A stretch of DNA of 48,540 bases from an uncultured Pseudomonadales bacterium. GTDB taxonomy: Bacteria > Pseudomonadota > Gammaproteobacteria > Pseudomonadales > Azotimanducaceae. This document shows, piece after piece, positions 7,958 through 16,418 of this stretch. The notes under the pieces are model-generated. The model had not been told where the DNA came from. It saw only the letters and a list, made by a program, of their open reading frames with translations, and ran no database searches. A program made the position numbers and the translations under genes. Positions within the stretch are counted from its first letter, which is position 1; each line of letters opens with the position of its first letter. The stretch spans positions 1 through 48,540 of the forward strand of contig CALHVX010000079.1 of NCBI GenBank assembly GCA_938036875.1, written 5' to 3'.

Positions 7958-8727
7958 TGATTTTATGTCTCGATGTAGGTAACTCACAAATGTACTGCGG
8001 TGTGTTCAAAGACAAGGACCTGATCTCCTCGTTCCGCCGAACCTCAACCACCCGTAGCTCATCTGATGAGCTAGGTGTCTTTCTACGCGGCGCATTGCGT
8101 GAGAACGACATCAACTATCGAGACATTAACCAGATCGCCCTGTGTTCTGTTGTGCCTGACCTGATCTACTCACTACGGGCCTGCTGCCAGAAATACCTAG
8201 GCGTTGATCCGCTGATTTTACGCCCAGGCATAAAAACCGGACTCAAAATCCTCTACAAAGATCCTAAAGAAGTGGGGGCGGACCGCATTGCGGATGCCAT
8301 GGGCGCTATCAAGCTCTACCCTGACCGCAACCTAATTGTGGTCGACTTTGGTACCGCAACCACGGTTTGTGCCATTACCAAAGATCGTGAATTTTTAGGC
8401 GGCAACATTATTCCAGGCGTACGTCTAGCAATGGATGCACTGGAATCAAAAACCGCCCAGCTACCCACCGTAGAGATTGCCACCATGACCACCGCGGTGG
8501 GTCGCACGACGGTTGAGAGCATTCAAAGCGGTTTGTACTGGAGCAACGTAGGCACCGTTCGCGAGCTGGCTACACGGATAACCAGCGAGGTCTTCTCTGG
8601 GGAAGAGCCCTTGGTGATCGGTACCGGCGGTTTCGCCAGCCTATTTTCTGAAGAGGGTTTGTTTGACGCTATTGTGCCCGACCTAATCCTAACGGGTTTG
8701 CTTGAGGCGCTACGTCTTAACCGTTAG
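7957..8727 (+). CDS. coaX: type III pantothenate kinase
   Basis: Phosphorylates pantothenate, the first step of coenzyme A synthesis proper. This is the CoaX (type III) enzyme, not the CoaA type found in E. coli. The ASKHA-fold motifs are all present: an N-terminal CLDVGNSQMYCG (phosphate 1), GADRIADAMGA (about residue 108), VVDFGTATTVCAI (phosphate 2), GGNIIPGVRLAMDAL and the C-terminal VIGTGGFASL (adenosine loop). Its 256 residues fit the family. It begins on the last base of the panC stop (TAATG). Together the three genes make a nearly complete pathway segment; panD and panE are elsewhere. Confidence 0.95.
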   Translation: MILCLDVGNSQMYCGVFKDKDLISSFRRTSTTRSSSDELGVFLRGALRENDINYRDINQIALCSVVPDLIYSLRACCQKYLGVDPLILRPGIKTGLKILYKDPKEVGADRIADAMGAIKLYPDRNLIVVDFGTATTVCAITKDREFLGGNIIPGVRLAMDALESKTAQLPTVEIATMTTAVGRTTVESIQSGLYWSNVGTVRELATRITSEVFSGEEPLVIGTGGFASLFSEEGLFDAIVPDLILTGLLEALRLNR

Positions 8728-10256
8728 CCGGTAGACTGCACATAGGCAAGGTATGCCTTGTCTAGCTTCTTGGTTTGCTTCTTAGACAAGCCCAACAGCT
8801 GCAGACCATCACGTAGCCGCACCCGTGTTAAATCTGAGCCAAGAAAAACCATGGAGTCAAACACGGGCAACGCCACAGAACGCCCTGCTAACGCAATAAA
8901 GATTGGAAACAAAAACTCGCTTAGCTTCAGCTCTTGGTGCTTGGCCAACCCTTCCGCTAGCTCCACCAAGACTTCCCGATCCCAAATCCGCAACTCGTCC
9001 AACGCGCTGCTGTAGTGATGTAAAGCGGCCACACACTGCTCGGGCGTCATCTTCTTGTGAGCAAACGCCTCTGCGGTTAGCGCTACCCGATCTCCCAGCA
9101 AGTAATCGACCTGGGGGGCTAGATCTGCCAAGCGTTCGGTACGCTGCTGAATCAAGGGCACCAGCGGCGCTAAATGATCGGTATTGATCGCCCAATCAGC
9201 AACGCGCTGCATAAACGCCTCAGGGCTTAGGCTGCGCAGATATTGACCGTTCAACCAACCCAGCTTAACCGGATCAAAGATGGGGCCACCCAAAGTCACC
9301 CGCTCTAGATCGAAGTGCTCACTCATTTCTTGGATGCTGAAAATTTCGCGTTCATCCGGCATGGACCAACCCATGGTACCCAAATAGTTAAGCAAGGCTT
9401 CAGGCAGATACCCCGCCCGCTCGTAGTAGGTCACGCTCGTTGGGTTCTTACGCTTGGACAGTTTGGAGCTATCCGGATTACGCAGCAGCGGCATATGCAC
9501 GAGCGTTGGCATCGGCCAGCCAAAGTAATCGTAGAGCAGCTTGTGTTTGGGTACCGAGTTGATCCACTCCTCACCTCGAATGACATGGGTAATCCCCATC
9601 AAATGGTCATCCACAACCACTGCCAAGTGGTAGGTTGGGAATCCATCCGCCTTCAGCAGCACCTGCATATCAATTTGCGTGAAGGGGATCGATATCTCAC
9701 CCCGCAGCTCATCGCGAAACTCGCAATCGCCTTCGGTTGGTACCCGCATGCGAATAACGTGAGATTCACCCGCCGCTATGCGCTGCTCCACTTCTGCTGC
9801 CCCAAGCCCTAGACAGGCACCATCATAACCGCTGGTTTCGCCCCGCTCTCGTTGTTGGCTGCGCATCTCGTCCAGGCGCTGGCTGGTGCAAAAACAAGGA
9901 AACGCTTGCTCTGCAGCAATAAGCTGATCCACATGCTCACGATAGATGGGCAGCCGCTCGCTTTGCCGGTAAGGGCCGGCCGGGCCGCCAACGATGGGGC
10001 CTTCGTCCCAAGATAATCCTAGCCAGCGCAGCGCATCAAAAATTTTGGTTTCCGATGCTGAGGAACTGCGCGCGGCATCCGTATCTTCAATACGGACCAC
10101 AAACTGGCCACCATGGTGCTTAGCAAACGCCCAGTTAAATAGGGCCATATATGCCGTGCCCACATGCGGGTCACCGGTGGGAGACGGCGCAATACGCGTA
10201 CGTACAGCTGTTGGAGGCGCTGTTTGGGGTGAGGCTGAATCGGTTGGGTTGGTCAT
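8724..10256 (-). CDS. gltX: glutamyl-tRNA synthetase
   Basis: Class I aminoacyl-tRNA synthetase charging tRNA-Glu. It has the HIGH-type motif PSPTGDPHVG near the N-terminus, RIEDTDAARSS, RGEEWINSVPKH and the KMSKS-type KLSKRKN loop, followed by the C-terminal anticodon-binding helical domain. At about 510 residues it is a little longer than E. coli GltX (471), with a roughly 20-residue Thr/Pro-rich extension at the N-terminus. ATG 10256 was chosen. ATG 10265 is equally possible, and TTG 10277 would lie at the predicted transcription start. No clear ribosome-binding site precedes any of them. The stop overlaps the coaX stop tail to tail. Confidence 0.95.
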   Translation of the reverse strand: MTNPTDSASPQTAPPTAVRTRIAPSPTGDPHVGTAYMALFNWAFAKHHGGQFVVRIEDTDAARSSSASETKIFDALRWLGLSWDEGPIVGGPAGPYRQSERLPIYREHVDQLIAAEQAFPCFCTSQRLDEMRSQQRERGETSGYDGACLGLGAAEVEQRIAAGESHVIRMRVPTEGDCEFRDELRGEISIPFTQIDMQVLLKADGFPTYHLAVVVDDHLMGITHVIRGEEWINSVPKHKLLYDYFGWPMPTLVHMPLLRNPDSSKLSKRKNPTSVTYYERAGYLPEALLNYLGTMGWSMPDEREIFSIQEMSEHFDLERVTLGGPIFDPVKLGWLNGQYLRSLSPEAFMQRVADWAINTDHLAPLVPLIQQRTERLADLAPQVDYLLGDRVALTAEAFAHKKMTPEQCVAALHHYSSALDELRIWDREVLVELAEGLAKHQELKLSEFLFPIFIALAGRSVALPVFDSMVFLGSDLTRVRLRDGLQLLGLSKKQTKKLDKAYLAYVQSTG

Positions 10257-10285
10257 GATGGGCATTGGCTGTGGCAATCGGCGCG

Positions 10286-10313
10286 ATTATACGCTGATTC
10301 TGGCTTGCGCTAA
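10286..10313 (-). promoter_or_regulatory. gltX promoter
   Basis: On the minus strand a perfect TATAAT (10286-10291) lies 16 bases downstream of TTAGCG (10308-10313). The predicted start, near 10279, leaves a leader of only 15-25 nt before gltX and argues against the upstream TTG as start codon. Confidence 0.6.
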
Positions 10314-10328
10314 TACCACTTCGAAACC

Positions 10329-10349
10329 CCGGCGAGAAAGTCTCGCCGG
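10329..10349 (-). terminator. possible terminator after the DUF3570 gene
   Basis: CCGGCGAG (10329-10336) and CTCGCCGG (10342-10349) form a perfect 8-bp stem with a 5-nt loop, just beyond the end of the minus-strand envelope operon. The sequence after it on the minus strand is GGTTTCG, so the T-run is poor and the call is tentative. Confidence 0.45.
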
Positions 10350-10380
10350 TCTTAAGATAAACCGGCGTTTGGGCCCATAA

Positions 10381-11544
10381 CTAGTACCAGAAAGAGACGA
10401 ACAGTCGGAGCACAGAAGAGTCAAAACCAAATAAAGACTCGGTGCCTGGTGCCACGCCCACTTCGGATGCGTCACGAAAATCTTGGTAGTCAAAGCGAAT
10501 GTAATCGTAGTACAAGTTCGCCTCGCCCTTTTTAAAGAACGGAAGCCAAGTGGGGGTAAACTCGTAGCTTGCGCCAACACCAACCGTATGGGTGGTGAAG
10601 GTGCTCAGCTCTTTGTCTCGCGCCAGAAAGTTCTGTTCATCTGGACGCGAATACAGGTCGCTGTAAAAATCAGCACCGGTTTGGCTGTAATAGCGGTATT
10701 TTAAGTCAATGGTTAAGTTATCGGTAACCGGGTGAACGTAACCCACCTCAGCATTCCAGGCGTCTATACCCCAGGTATCGGTGTAAAGACGGTACTCGCC
10801 TTTCAAGCTAGCTCGATACGGCAAGTAGTACATGGCTCGAACGGCCATCGCAGCACTGGTCCGAGTCTTCGGGTACAACTCCGACTGATAGCTATAGCCA
10901 CGAGCTGCATTGGTATCTAAATAGCGCACCTGGCGATAGGGGTTGTTGAGGAAACCTTCGTCCGTCACCCCTTCATAGTTGATATTGACCAACATATTTT
11001 TCGTTAAGATTTGGGTTAGGTCAACCCGATAGACTTGGCGCTTGGTCTCTTCTTCAAAGGTGTCATCGCCATTGCGACGTACGGTGTCCCAGCCGCGGGC
11101 ATAACTAATACCCAAGGTGGTGAGATCGCCAAAAAAGTCCTGACTAATGCCAAAGCGTACGGAGTTAGCCGAGTAGTCGCTCTCTTCACTGTTGGTGTAG
11201 GAAAGACCCATGGAGGTTTTGCCGGTCAAGTAGTCAATACCAACACTCTTCTCTTTACGCTCTTCGGTGTACTTACTGGCGGTTGTGATTACATCGATCG
11301 AGGCGCTGGTAATCATGTCTACGTAGTAATTGCCCCAAACGGAGACTTTATCTTTGTACGATTTACGCACCAAGACGGAAGGTCCTGAGACCTCCAAGCC
11401 ATCCCCTTCATAAGCGTGATACATCACGTCTGCTCGATCTTCGGGCAGAACCGCTGCATGTATAGCGGTCAATGGCGCTACGCCAACCGTCATCACCAGG
11501 CTCATATAGAGAGCGCAGCGTAGGTTTTTCAAATTGAAAACCAT
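10381..11544 (-). CDS. DUF3570 family outer-membrane beta-barrel protein
   Basis: A protein of about 387 residues with an N-terminal signal peptide (LYMSLVMTVGVAPLTAIHA followed by AVLPEDRADVMYH). The rest is alternating amphipathic strands rich in Tyr and Thr, ending ...RLFVSFWY, an aromatic C-terminus suited to BAM-dependent insertion. ADVMYHAYEGDGLEVSGPSVLVRKSYKDKVSVWGNYYVDMITSAS-type sequence is the DUF3570 hallmark. ATG 11544 is preferred because AAGGA lies about 11 bases upstream; at ATG 11556 the same site would be only two bases away. It is the last gene of the minus-strand operon, next to a DUF4266 lipoprotein, its usual partner. Function is unknown; a pore or electron-conduit role is conjecture. 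Confidence 0.85.
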   Translation of the reverse strand: MVFNLKNLRCALYMSLVMTVGVAPLTAIHAAVLPEDRADVMYHAYEGDGLEVSGPSVLVRKSYKDKVSVWGNYYVDMITSASIDVITTASKYTEERKEKSVGIDYLTGKTSMGLSYTNSEESDYSANSVRFGISQDFFGDLTTLGISYARGWDTVRRNGDDTFEEETKRQVYRVDLTQILTKNMLVNINYEGVTDEGFLNNPYRQVRYLDTNAARGYSYQSELYPKTRTSAAMAVRAMYYLPYRASLKGEYRLYTDTWGIDAWNAEVGYVHPVTDNLTIDLKYRYYSQTGADFYSDLYSRPDEQNFLARDKELSTFTTHTVGVGASYEFTPTWLPFFKKGEANLYYDYIRFDYQDFRDASEVGVAPGTESLFGFDSSVLRLFVSFWY

Positions 11545-11559
11545 GGTAAAACTCATCCT

Positions 11560-11820
11560 TTAGTTACAGCCACAGCCGCCGCCGTTGCCACCCTCAGCTC
11601 CACGCGCGCCCTCTCGAGCCTGATAAACGTGGTGTAGGTAAGCAGACGCGATGGGCGCCCGGCTAAAACTCATAATAGGGTCAGCCAAGTTGTTGCGCTC
11701 GTAAGGGCTAACCCAAGGTTTAATACCCTTGCTTGAGCAACCACCAGCAGTCAAGGTGCCCATAATCACCAGCAGCAACAAGCCGAGACGTCCCAGCAAT
11801 TTAAGCGCTTTTGCATTCAT
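11560..11820 (-). CDS. DUF4266 family lipoprotein
   Basis: A small protein of about 86 residues. A hydrophobic signal ends in a lipobox (LTAGGCSS), so it should be lipid-anchored. The mature part carries the conserved KPWVSPYERNNLADPIM stretch and closes with a Gly-rich tail ending GGGCGCN, with two cysteines, the hallmark of DUF4266. ATG 11820 is chosen because the signal begins directly after it; an upstream start at 11853 would add a non-hydrophobic extension. DUF4266 and DUF3570 genes are commonly adjacent in other bacteria, sometimes with thioredoxin-like and ApbE genes. Neither of those is seen here. The terminal cysteines could bind metal, which is inference. Confidence 0.85.
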   Translation of the reverse strand: MNAKALKLLGRLGLLLLVIMGTLTAGGCSSKGIKPWVSPYERNNLADPIMSFSRAPIASAYLHHVYQAREGARGAEGGNGGGCGCN

Positions 11821-11874
11821 GATTTGCTTCTCTGTTGTAACATCCAATAGCATCTTGTGATCTCTGTGCTCACC

Positions 11875-12534
11875 CTAGAAAAATAGGGTGACGCCTCCGC
11901 TAAACTCGATATTGTGGAGCTGCTCTTCTTCGCCCAACAGATCACTCTTGAAAAAGTGATCTCGCACATCGACATGAAACGCGAGCCAATCTGTCGCAAT
12001 CAGGCGATAGCCCATACCCGCATTAATGGTGAAGCGATTGTCGCCACCAAAGTCTGTGCTACCCACACCACCGATCACATACAGACCACCTTTGTACGCC
12101 CAGCGCCGTCCTAAGAAAGATTCGCCAGGAAACAAGTTCCAGCCAAGGGATATGTTGTAGTACGACATATCACGCTGCTCGGAGGTAAGCAGTTGTGCAC
12201 CACCGCTCAATCGTTCGAAGCTGGTTTGACCTAAGGTCGTTTGACCGTAAGCTGCCTCAACAAAGAAGTCCTCGGTGATATGGTAAGCCGCACGAACACC
12301 CACCACTGAATTGGTGCCAAAATCTTCGACACTCATCAGCCCACCAAACACCCCAATCTCGAGGTTTTCATCATCGAGGTCGTCTACCTCAACTTGGCGG
12401 CGTTCGGGCTCACGAACCAGCAAGGGTTCGAGCTCAAGTTGATCTGGGTCTACCGCCGCATTGACGTTACCCATAGTAAGCAGCAGCACCGAAGTGCATG
12501 CTGCTAGAAAAATACGCTGAAGCCTGCTTTCCAT
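11875..12534 (-). CDS. outer-membrane beta-barrel domain protein
   Basis: A 219-residue exported protein with a signal peptide (FLAACTSVLLLTMGNVNA). An acidic linker follows (about residues 28-58, with ERRQVEVDDLDDENLEIG), then an eight-strand-like barrel running from IGVFGGLMSVEDF to the C-terminal FSGGVTLFF. The terminal Phe and strand pattern mark it as an outer-membrane barrel of the small OmpA/OmpW-like size class. It resembles the neighbouring SH3-containing barrel in its C-terminal half, notably ITEDFFVEAAYGQT and FHVDVRDHFFKSD against LTDRFILRMEYKRH. The start ATG lies inside the upstream gene (31-base overlap), so translation is probably coupled. Confidence 0.8.
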   Translation of the reverse strand: MESRLQRIFLAACTSVLLLTMGNVNAAVDPDQLELEPLLVREPERRQVEVDDLDDENLEIGVFGGLMSVEDFGTNSVVGVRAAYHITEDFFVEAAYGQTTLGQTSFERLSGGAQLLTSEQRDMSYYNISLGWNLFPGESFLGRRWAYKGGLYVIGGVGSTDFGGDNRFTINAGMGYRLIATDWLAFHVDVRDHFFKSDLLGEEEQLHNIEFSGGVTLFF

Positions 12535-13307
12535 TGATTGACCTCTTCGTTGTCATCGCGAGATGTGAAAACCGTATGGCGCTTATATTCCATGCGCAAT
12601 ATGAACCGGTCGGTTAAGTAAAAGTTGGCGCCAACACCGGCGTGCGCAATTTCATCGCTCCGGTCTTCAGCTTCAACTATTCGGGAATGGGGTTGCGTCC
12701 TGATAATGCCGGTACCAATCATGAAGTACGGCGACAAACGCTTTCTGGGAAAGGGATACATTAGGATATTCGCCGAGGCCATCAAGCCATCGGAAAAATT
12801 ACCCAGGATCTGCGTTCCTTCCACCTGCAATGTAATGTTTGGCGTCATAACGAAGCCGAGATAACCCGTGATCGAAGCGGCACCACCAAACTCGCCACCG
12901 TTAACGCCCATCTCCCAGCGGCGCTTACCAAAATCGCCGAGACCTAGCTCGCCAAAATCAATGGGCTCACCATCAAGGTTTAAGGTGTGGCGGATTTGGT
13001 CCACATGGACCCAACCTTCTTTCCCGCGCGGGCCACGAATCTTGTACCAATCCGTTCGTCGCTTGAGCATGGTGACCTGATCACCTTGCCCAGCCACATA
13101 AAAAATAGGGTAGCCGCGACCTGGGCCTGTGCGCAGCTCGATGTAGGGATCAGAAACCACAACTTCAGGCTCATAGCGTTCGAACAACGCCTGGGCAGGC
13201 ATTGCCGTGACGGCGAGCCCCAATACGGTTAAGGCGGCCGACAACAGTCGGGTGGCTCTTAGCCAAGAGCCTATCGATGTGGCAAGTATCATGCTTGCGC
13301 GTTTCAT
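12504..13307 (-). CDS. SH3-domain outer-membrane beta-barrel protein
   Basis: About 267 residues in three parts. A signal peptide ends near AMPAQA. A bacterial SH3 domain follows (about residues 45-105), with EVVVSDPYIELRTGPGRGYP, FYVAGQGDQVTMLKRRTDWYKI and GKEGWVHVDQI. The last part is an outer-membrane barrel with terminal FSVFF. SH3b domains in the periplasm usually bind peptidoglycan or partner proteins, so this barrel may be tethered to the cell wall. ATG 13307 is supported by AAGGA about eight bases upstream. It follows the large haem lipoprotein by 42 bases and overlaps the next barrel gene by 31 bases. Confidence 0.8.
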   Translation of the reverse strand: MKRASMILATSIGSWLRATRLLSAALTVLGLAVTAMPAQALFERYEPEVVVSDPYIELRTGPGRGYPIFYVAGQGDQVTMLKRRTDWYKIRGPRGKEGWVHVDQIRHTLNLDGEPIDFGELGLGDFGKRRWEMGVNGGEFGGAASITGYLGFVMTPNITLQVEGTQILGNFSDGLMASANILMYPFPRKRLSPYFMIGTGIIRTQPHSRIVEAEDRSDEIAHAGVGANFYLTDRFILRMEYKRHTVFTSRDDNEEVNQWKAGFSVFF

Positions 13308-13349
13308 GCCGGATATCCTTGTCGACAAGTTAAAGACGGCGATTTAAAT

Positions 13350-16088
13350 CTACTGGGGTACATCAAACGGATTGTTGTAATACTGACCGCCTGAATCGAT
13401 CCATTCAGAGACCAACTTCAACTCTGCAGCAGATAATCGGCCCTCATGGGTCCCACCCGCAGCAAATATGGAAAAGAAGTTGTCACTTTGGTTCGCACCC
13501 GCTACTCGTAGCGGTGGCGCAACCCCAACGGTCTCGGTCAGTGGAATCGGATCGCCAGCAGCATCGAGCACCAAGGCGCCATTTTCATCAACCTGGAACA
13601 CAGGGTTACCTTGGTTATCGGTGACCGGGATCAATCGATCAATCAGCGCACCGTTGACCACCTCTTGCTCGTCATCGGGGAACAACAGCTCTCGATAGCT
13701 ATTAAAGTGGTCTGCTTCATCCGGTGAAGGACCGTCCGCTAAATCCAACTGCCCGTTGGGTATCATCGCCGCGTTCGCCGCGTCGATCGGTGAATGACAG
13801 CTGGTGCAGGTGTTATCAACAACCAAAGCGCCGCCGGCATCCAGGACCTGCCGGTCAGCCGCCCACAACGGATGAATATGGGTTTCGTAGTTGATGGTGA
13901 TTCGACACAGCGAGCTCCAAGCGCCCACACAGCTTGGGTCGGTTGGCGCCGGTGTGGTCAAGTCTGCATAGTTGTAGGCTAGATCTAGATCCTTAGCGCG
14001 CACGTTCGGGTCGGTCCACAGATCAGTATAAGCAATGTCAACATTCGGATTGGCGGTACCGTTAATTCTGGCAAGAACTTCCGCCATGGTTTCGCCACTA
14101 TTGGCAAAGAGCGCAGGCTCGGTATTGGGGAATGGTGAACCATCCGTTGGCGCGCCGCTATTGACGCTTGGGGCTTGCGCCGCGATGCGACCGTGAGGCG
14201 CTTGGCTGTCAGCATCATGACAACCAACACACTGCATCTCTTCACCCGGGCGCAGCTGCAGCCAGTTTTGATGTCGCGCACTGATACGTCGACCGTTGCT
14301 GTCCAACACTTCGACTTGAAAGGCAATGTTGGCTGGTACCTTGAGCTTGACCGAACCATCGGGCTGAATCGGCGCATAGCCAATCGTTTCTCGCATTAGT
14401 TGAGCCGCCGAGCGCCCAAAGGCCGTGCCATTTAGATCAACGAGATCATCGTCTGGTATAGATACCGCCTTAATCACTCGTAAAAAACGGGCTGGGCGAT
14501 CATCAGCAGTACTTTGTGCAGGGTCGCTTAAGGCGGCGATATCCGCGGTTGCCACACCATCAAGGTCGTACACGCTGCGTATATGCAGAACACCAACGTT
14601 TTGTGCAACCAGGTCAGCATCTAAATCAATGCCTGCCGCTTTGTCCAAAATCACCGGCGGACTAAGACGATCTTCCATCACCACCACGTCTGAATACACT
14701 TCACCCGCCTCGGCAACAACAATCGGTTGCTGGGTTTCGTCGTCTAAGTTGTGCATCCACACACCATACAGCGGGTCGGCTTCTACATTGTTTGGATCTG
14801 CAAGGTAGTCGGCTGTGCAAGGCAGGATAATGGGCTCTTGAGGATCGCTGGTGGTATCTCGCAAACGGCATTGGCTCCAAGCCACAACCAGTCGGTTGGT
14901 ACCATCGTTGAGCGCGTTGATCTTGGCGTAGCGACCTTGCAAAGGTGGCCGCGATTCATCCAAGGTCAGATCCCCTTCAACCAATATCTCTTGGGCATCT
15001 GATAACAGCCCAGAGTTCTCAAAGGTGGGCACGTCGTGCTCTACGTAGCTAGCGGTATCAATAGCCACAGGCAACGCACCCATCCGGGTTTGGGTACCAG
15101 CGGCGCGCATCATGACCAGCAAACGACCATCAGGCAACTCGCTGGCTTCTACAAATTCGATGTTTTCACCGTTAGGACCGGTGTCATGGCTATGTATGCC
15201 ATACAACACCTGGGATTCGGTGCCGTCTGGGTTCGTGACATATAGGCTAATGCGATCGATACCGGCCACATTGTCCCAACGGCTATAGACCACTCGGCCG
15301 TCGCTCATCACCGCAGGATCAAAGTCGCTACTTTGGTTAAAAGTAATTTGCTTTAGGTCTGAACCGTCTGAATCAACTACATGCAACGCCAACGCCGGGT
15401 TGTTGCGATCTTCATCTAACGCCGAAAACTGAGGCTTTCCCTCGTCAAGTAACACCGCCTTGGCGGTACGTTGTCGCGTAGAAGCAAACACAATCCGCCC
15501 ATCGGGTAAAAATGCAGGGGCAATGTCATCACCAGCCTCCGCCACGGTGTCGGACTCAATAATTCGGGTTACCGAGCTGGTCTCAAGGTCGTACAACCAC
15601 AAATTCCAGGTCGGTTGCTCGTCATCGTCGAGGTCAGGGTCGCGCGGAGCGCGCAAGGCAAATGCTAATTGTGATCCATCAAAAGCAACCGCTAAGTCTT
15701 TAACATCGTATTGCGCAGGGTTGCCGTCTGCATCGTCCGGAAAAATGCCGCTAGTCAGTGAGGTTTCTGGCGCACTAGGTGATGCGCGGTCGCGAATCAA
15801 CAGTTCAGCACCAGGGAAAAACTGGGTTGCCATCCTTACGCTTGAGGTAAGCAGGTCACCGTTGTCGTCGAGCAAGAGGTCGCGTTTGACGTAGGCCAAA
15901 GGAAAGTCGACCAGCACTGGGTCTGGGTCCTGGCTACCCCCCAAACCTTCGCTACTGTCACTGGAGCCGGAGCCACCACTGCACGCAGAAAGAGAGAAGA
16001 TCAGAATAGATAGACAGATCGACCCAAAAATCGAGTCCATAAACGTGCGCCAGTTAACATTTTTTCTAGGGCGTAGGCGTAGTACCAC
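13350..16088 (-). CDS. HzsA-related dihaem lipoprotein with TolB/WD40-like propeller
   Basis: A 912-residue exported lipoprotein. A basic n-region (RLRPRKNVNWR), a hydrophobic core and the lipobox LSAC followed by GGSGSSDSSEGLGGS point to outer-membrane anchoring. Residues of about 90-480 hold repeated propeller-blade motifs, including DDIAPAFLPDGRIVFAST and SSDFDPAVMSDGRVVYSRWD. The C-terminal half has two c-type haem sites, CVGCH (about residue 618) and CTSCH (about 760). This layout resembles proteins annotated as related to the hydrazine synthase alpha subunit; real hydrazine synthesis is not implied. The GTG start at 16088 is preferred over ATG 16040 because it has AGAGG upstream and supplies the positive charge a signal peptide needs. 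First gene of the minus-strand operon. Confidence 0.75.
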   Translation of the reverse strand: MVLRLRPRKNVNWRTFMDSIFGSICLSILIFSLSACSGGSGSSDSSEGLGGSQDPDPVLVDFPLAYVKRDLLLDDNGDLLTSSVRMATQFFPGAELLIRDRASPSAPETSLTSGIFPDDADGNPAQYDVKDLAVAFDGSQLAFALRAPRDPDLDDDEQPTWNLWLYDLETSSVTRIIESDTVAEAGDDIAPAFLPDGRIVFASTRQRTAKAVLLDEGKPQFSALDEDRNNPALALHVVDSDGSDLKQITFNQSSDFDPAVMSDGRVVYSRWDNVAGIDRISLYVTNPDGTESQVLYGIHSHDTGPNGENIEFVEASELPDGRLLVMMRAAGTQTRMGALPVAIDTASYVEHDVPTFENSGLLSDAQEILVEGDLTLDESRPPLQGRYAKINALNDGTNRLVVAWSQCRLRDTTSDPQEPIILPCTADYLADPNNVEADPLYGVWMHNLDDETQQPIVVAEAGEVYSDVVVMEDRLSPPVILDKAAGIDLDADLVAQNVGVLHIRSVYDLDGVATADIAALSDPAQSTADDRPARFLRVIKAVSIPDDDLVDLNGTAFGRSAAQLMRETIGYAPIQPDGSVKLKVPANIAFQVEVLDSNGRRISARHQNWLQLRPGEEMQCVGCHDADSQAPHGRIAAQAPSVNSGAPTDGSPFPNTEPALFANSGETMAEVLARINGTANPNVDIAYTDLWTDPNVRAKDLDLAYNYADLTTPAPTDPSCVGAWSSLCRITINYETHIHPLWAADRQVLDAGGALVVDNTCTSCHSPIDAANAAMIPNGQLDLADGPSPDEADHFNSYRELLFPDDEQEVVNGALIDRLIPVTDNQGNPVFQVDENGALVLDAAGDPIPLTETVGVAPPLRVAGANQSDNFFSIFAAGGTHEGRLSAAELKLVSEWIDSGGQYYNNPFDVPQ

Positions 16089-16153
16089 AGGTTACCTCTG
16101 CGCTGGGCCATTACAACAGGCATACATTCTTTCACAGAGTTGTTACGCGTCGA

Positions 16154-16169
16154 TGTGATTGAACGCACA
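16154..16169. promoter_or_regulatory. possible CRP/Vfr-type site
   Basis: TGTGATTGAACGCACA matches the TGTGA-N6-TCACA consensus at nine of ten positions. It lies 66 bases upstream of the HzsA-related gene, inside the divergent promoter region. A single match in 330 bases is suggestive only. Confidence 0.3.
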
Positions 16170-16314
16170 GCAACAGGTAACAACATTTATCCCATGTTTA
16201 GGCGCGATCGAGACATTCATCACAGCCTTACATACCGTTTTCAACGACCCTAGTCGCATCGATAGTCACATTAACGTCTAGCCATCATTTTTGGCGCGGG
16301 GTTGATATGTCGAA

Positions 16315-16398
16315 TTGGCAATGAAATTTGCCAAGAGTACGGTCTAGGGACAGACCGAGATTTGTAACTACACCGTTGCCCGACGGCAACATGATGTA
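16315..16398 (+). promoter_or_regulatory. structured leader of the plus-strand haem operon
   Basis: Three consecutive hairpins lie just before the monohaem gene. TTGGCAA/TTGCCAA pairs at 16315-16321 and 16328-16334. CGGTCT/AGACCG pairs at 16340-16345 and 16352-16357. GTTGCC/GGCAAC (16375-16380 and 16385-16390) lies inside an outer CTACA/TGTAG pairing. The ribosome-binding site GGAAGAGAG follows at once. I do not recognise a known riboswitch class. The stems could be an RNA element or overlapping protein operators. Confidence 0.4.
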
Positions 16399-16418
16399 GA
16401 TCGGAAGAGAGATCAGTA

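Noticed and set aside
14751-15002. Several open frames antisense to the large haem lipoprotein, gltX, hrpA and dnaX
   Set aside because: They lie wholly inside well-supported genes, lack ribosome-binding sites and show no domain pattern.
13350-16088. Hydrazine synthase / anammox function
   Set aside because: Only the alpha-like layout is present; no beta or gamma subunits or hydrazine dehydrogenase, and the rest of the window is gammaproteobacterial.
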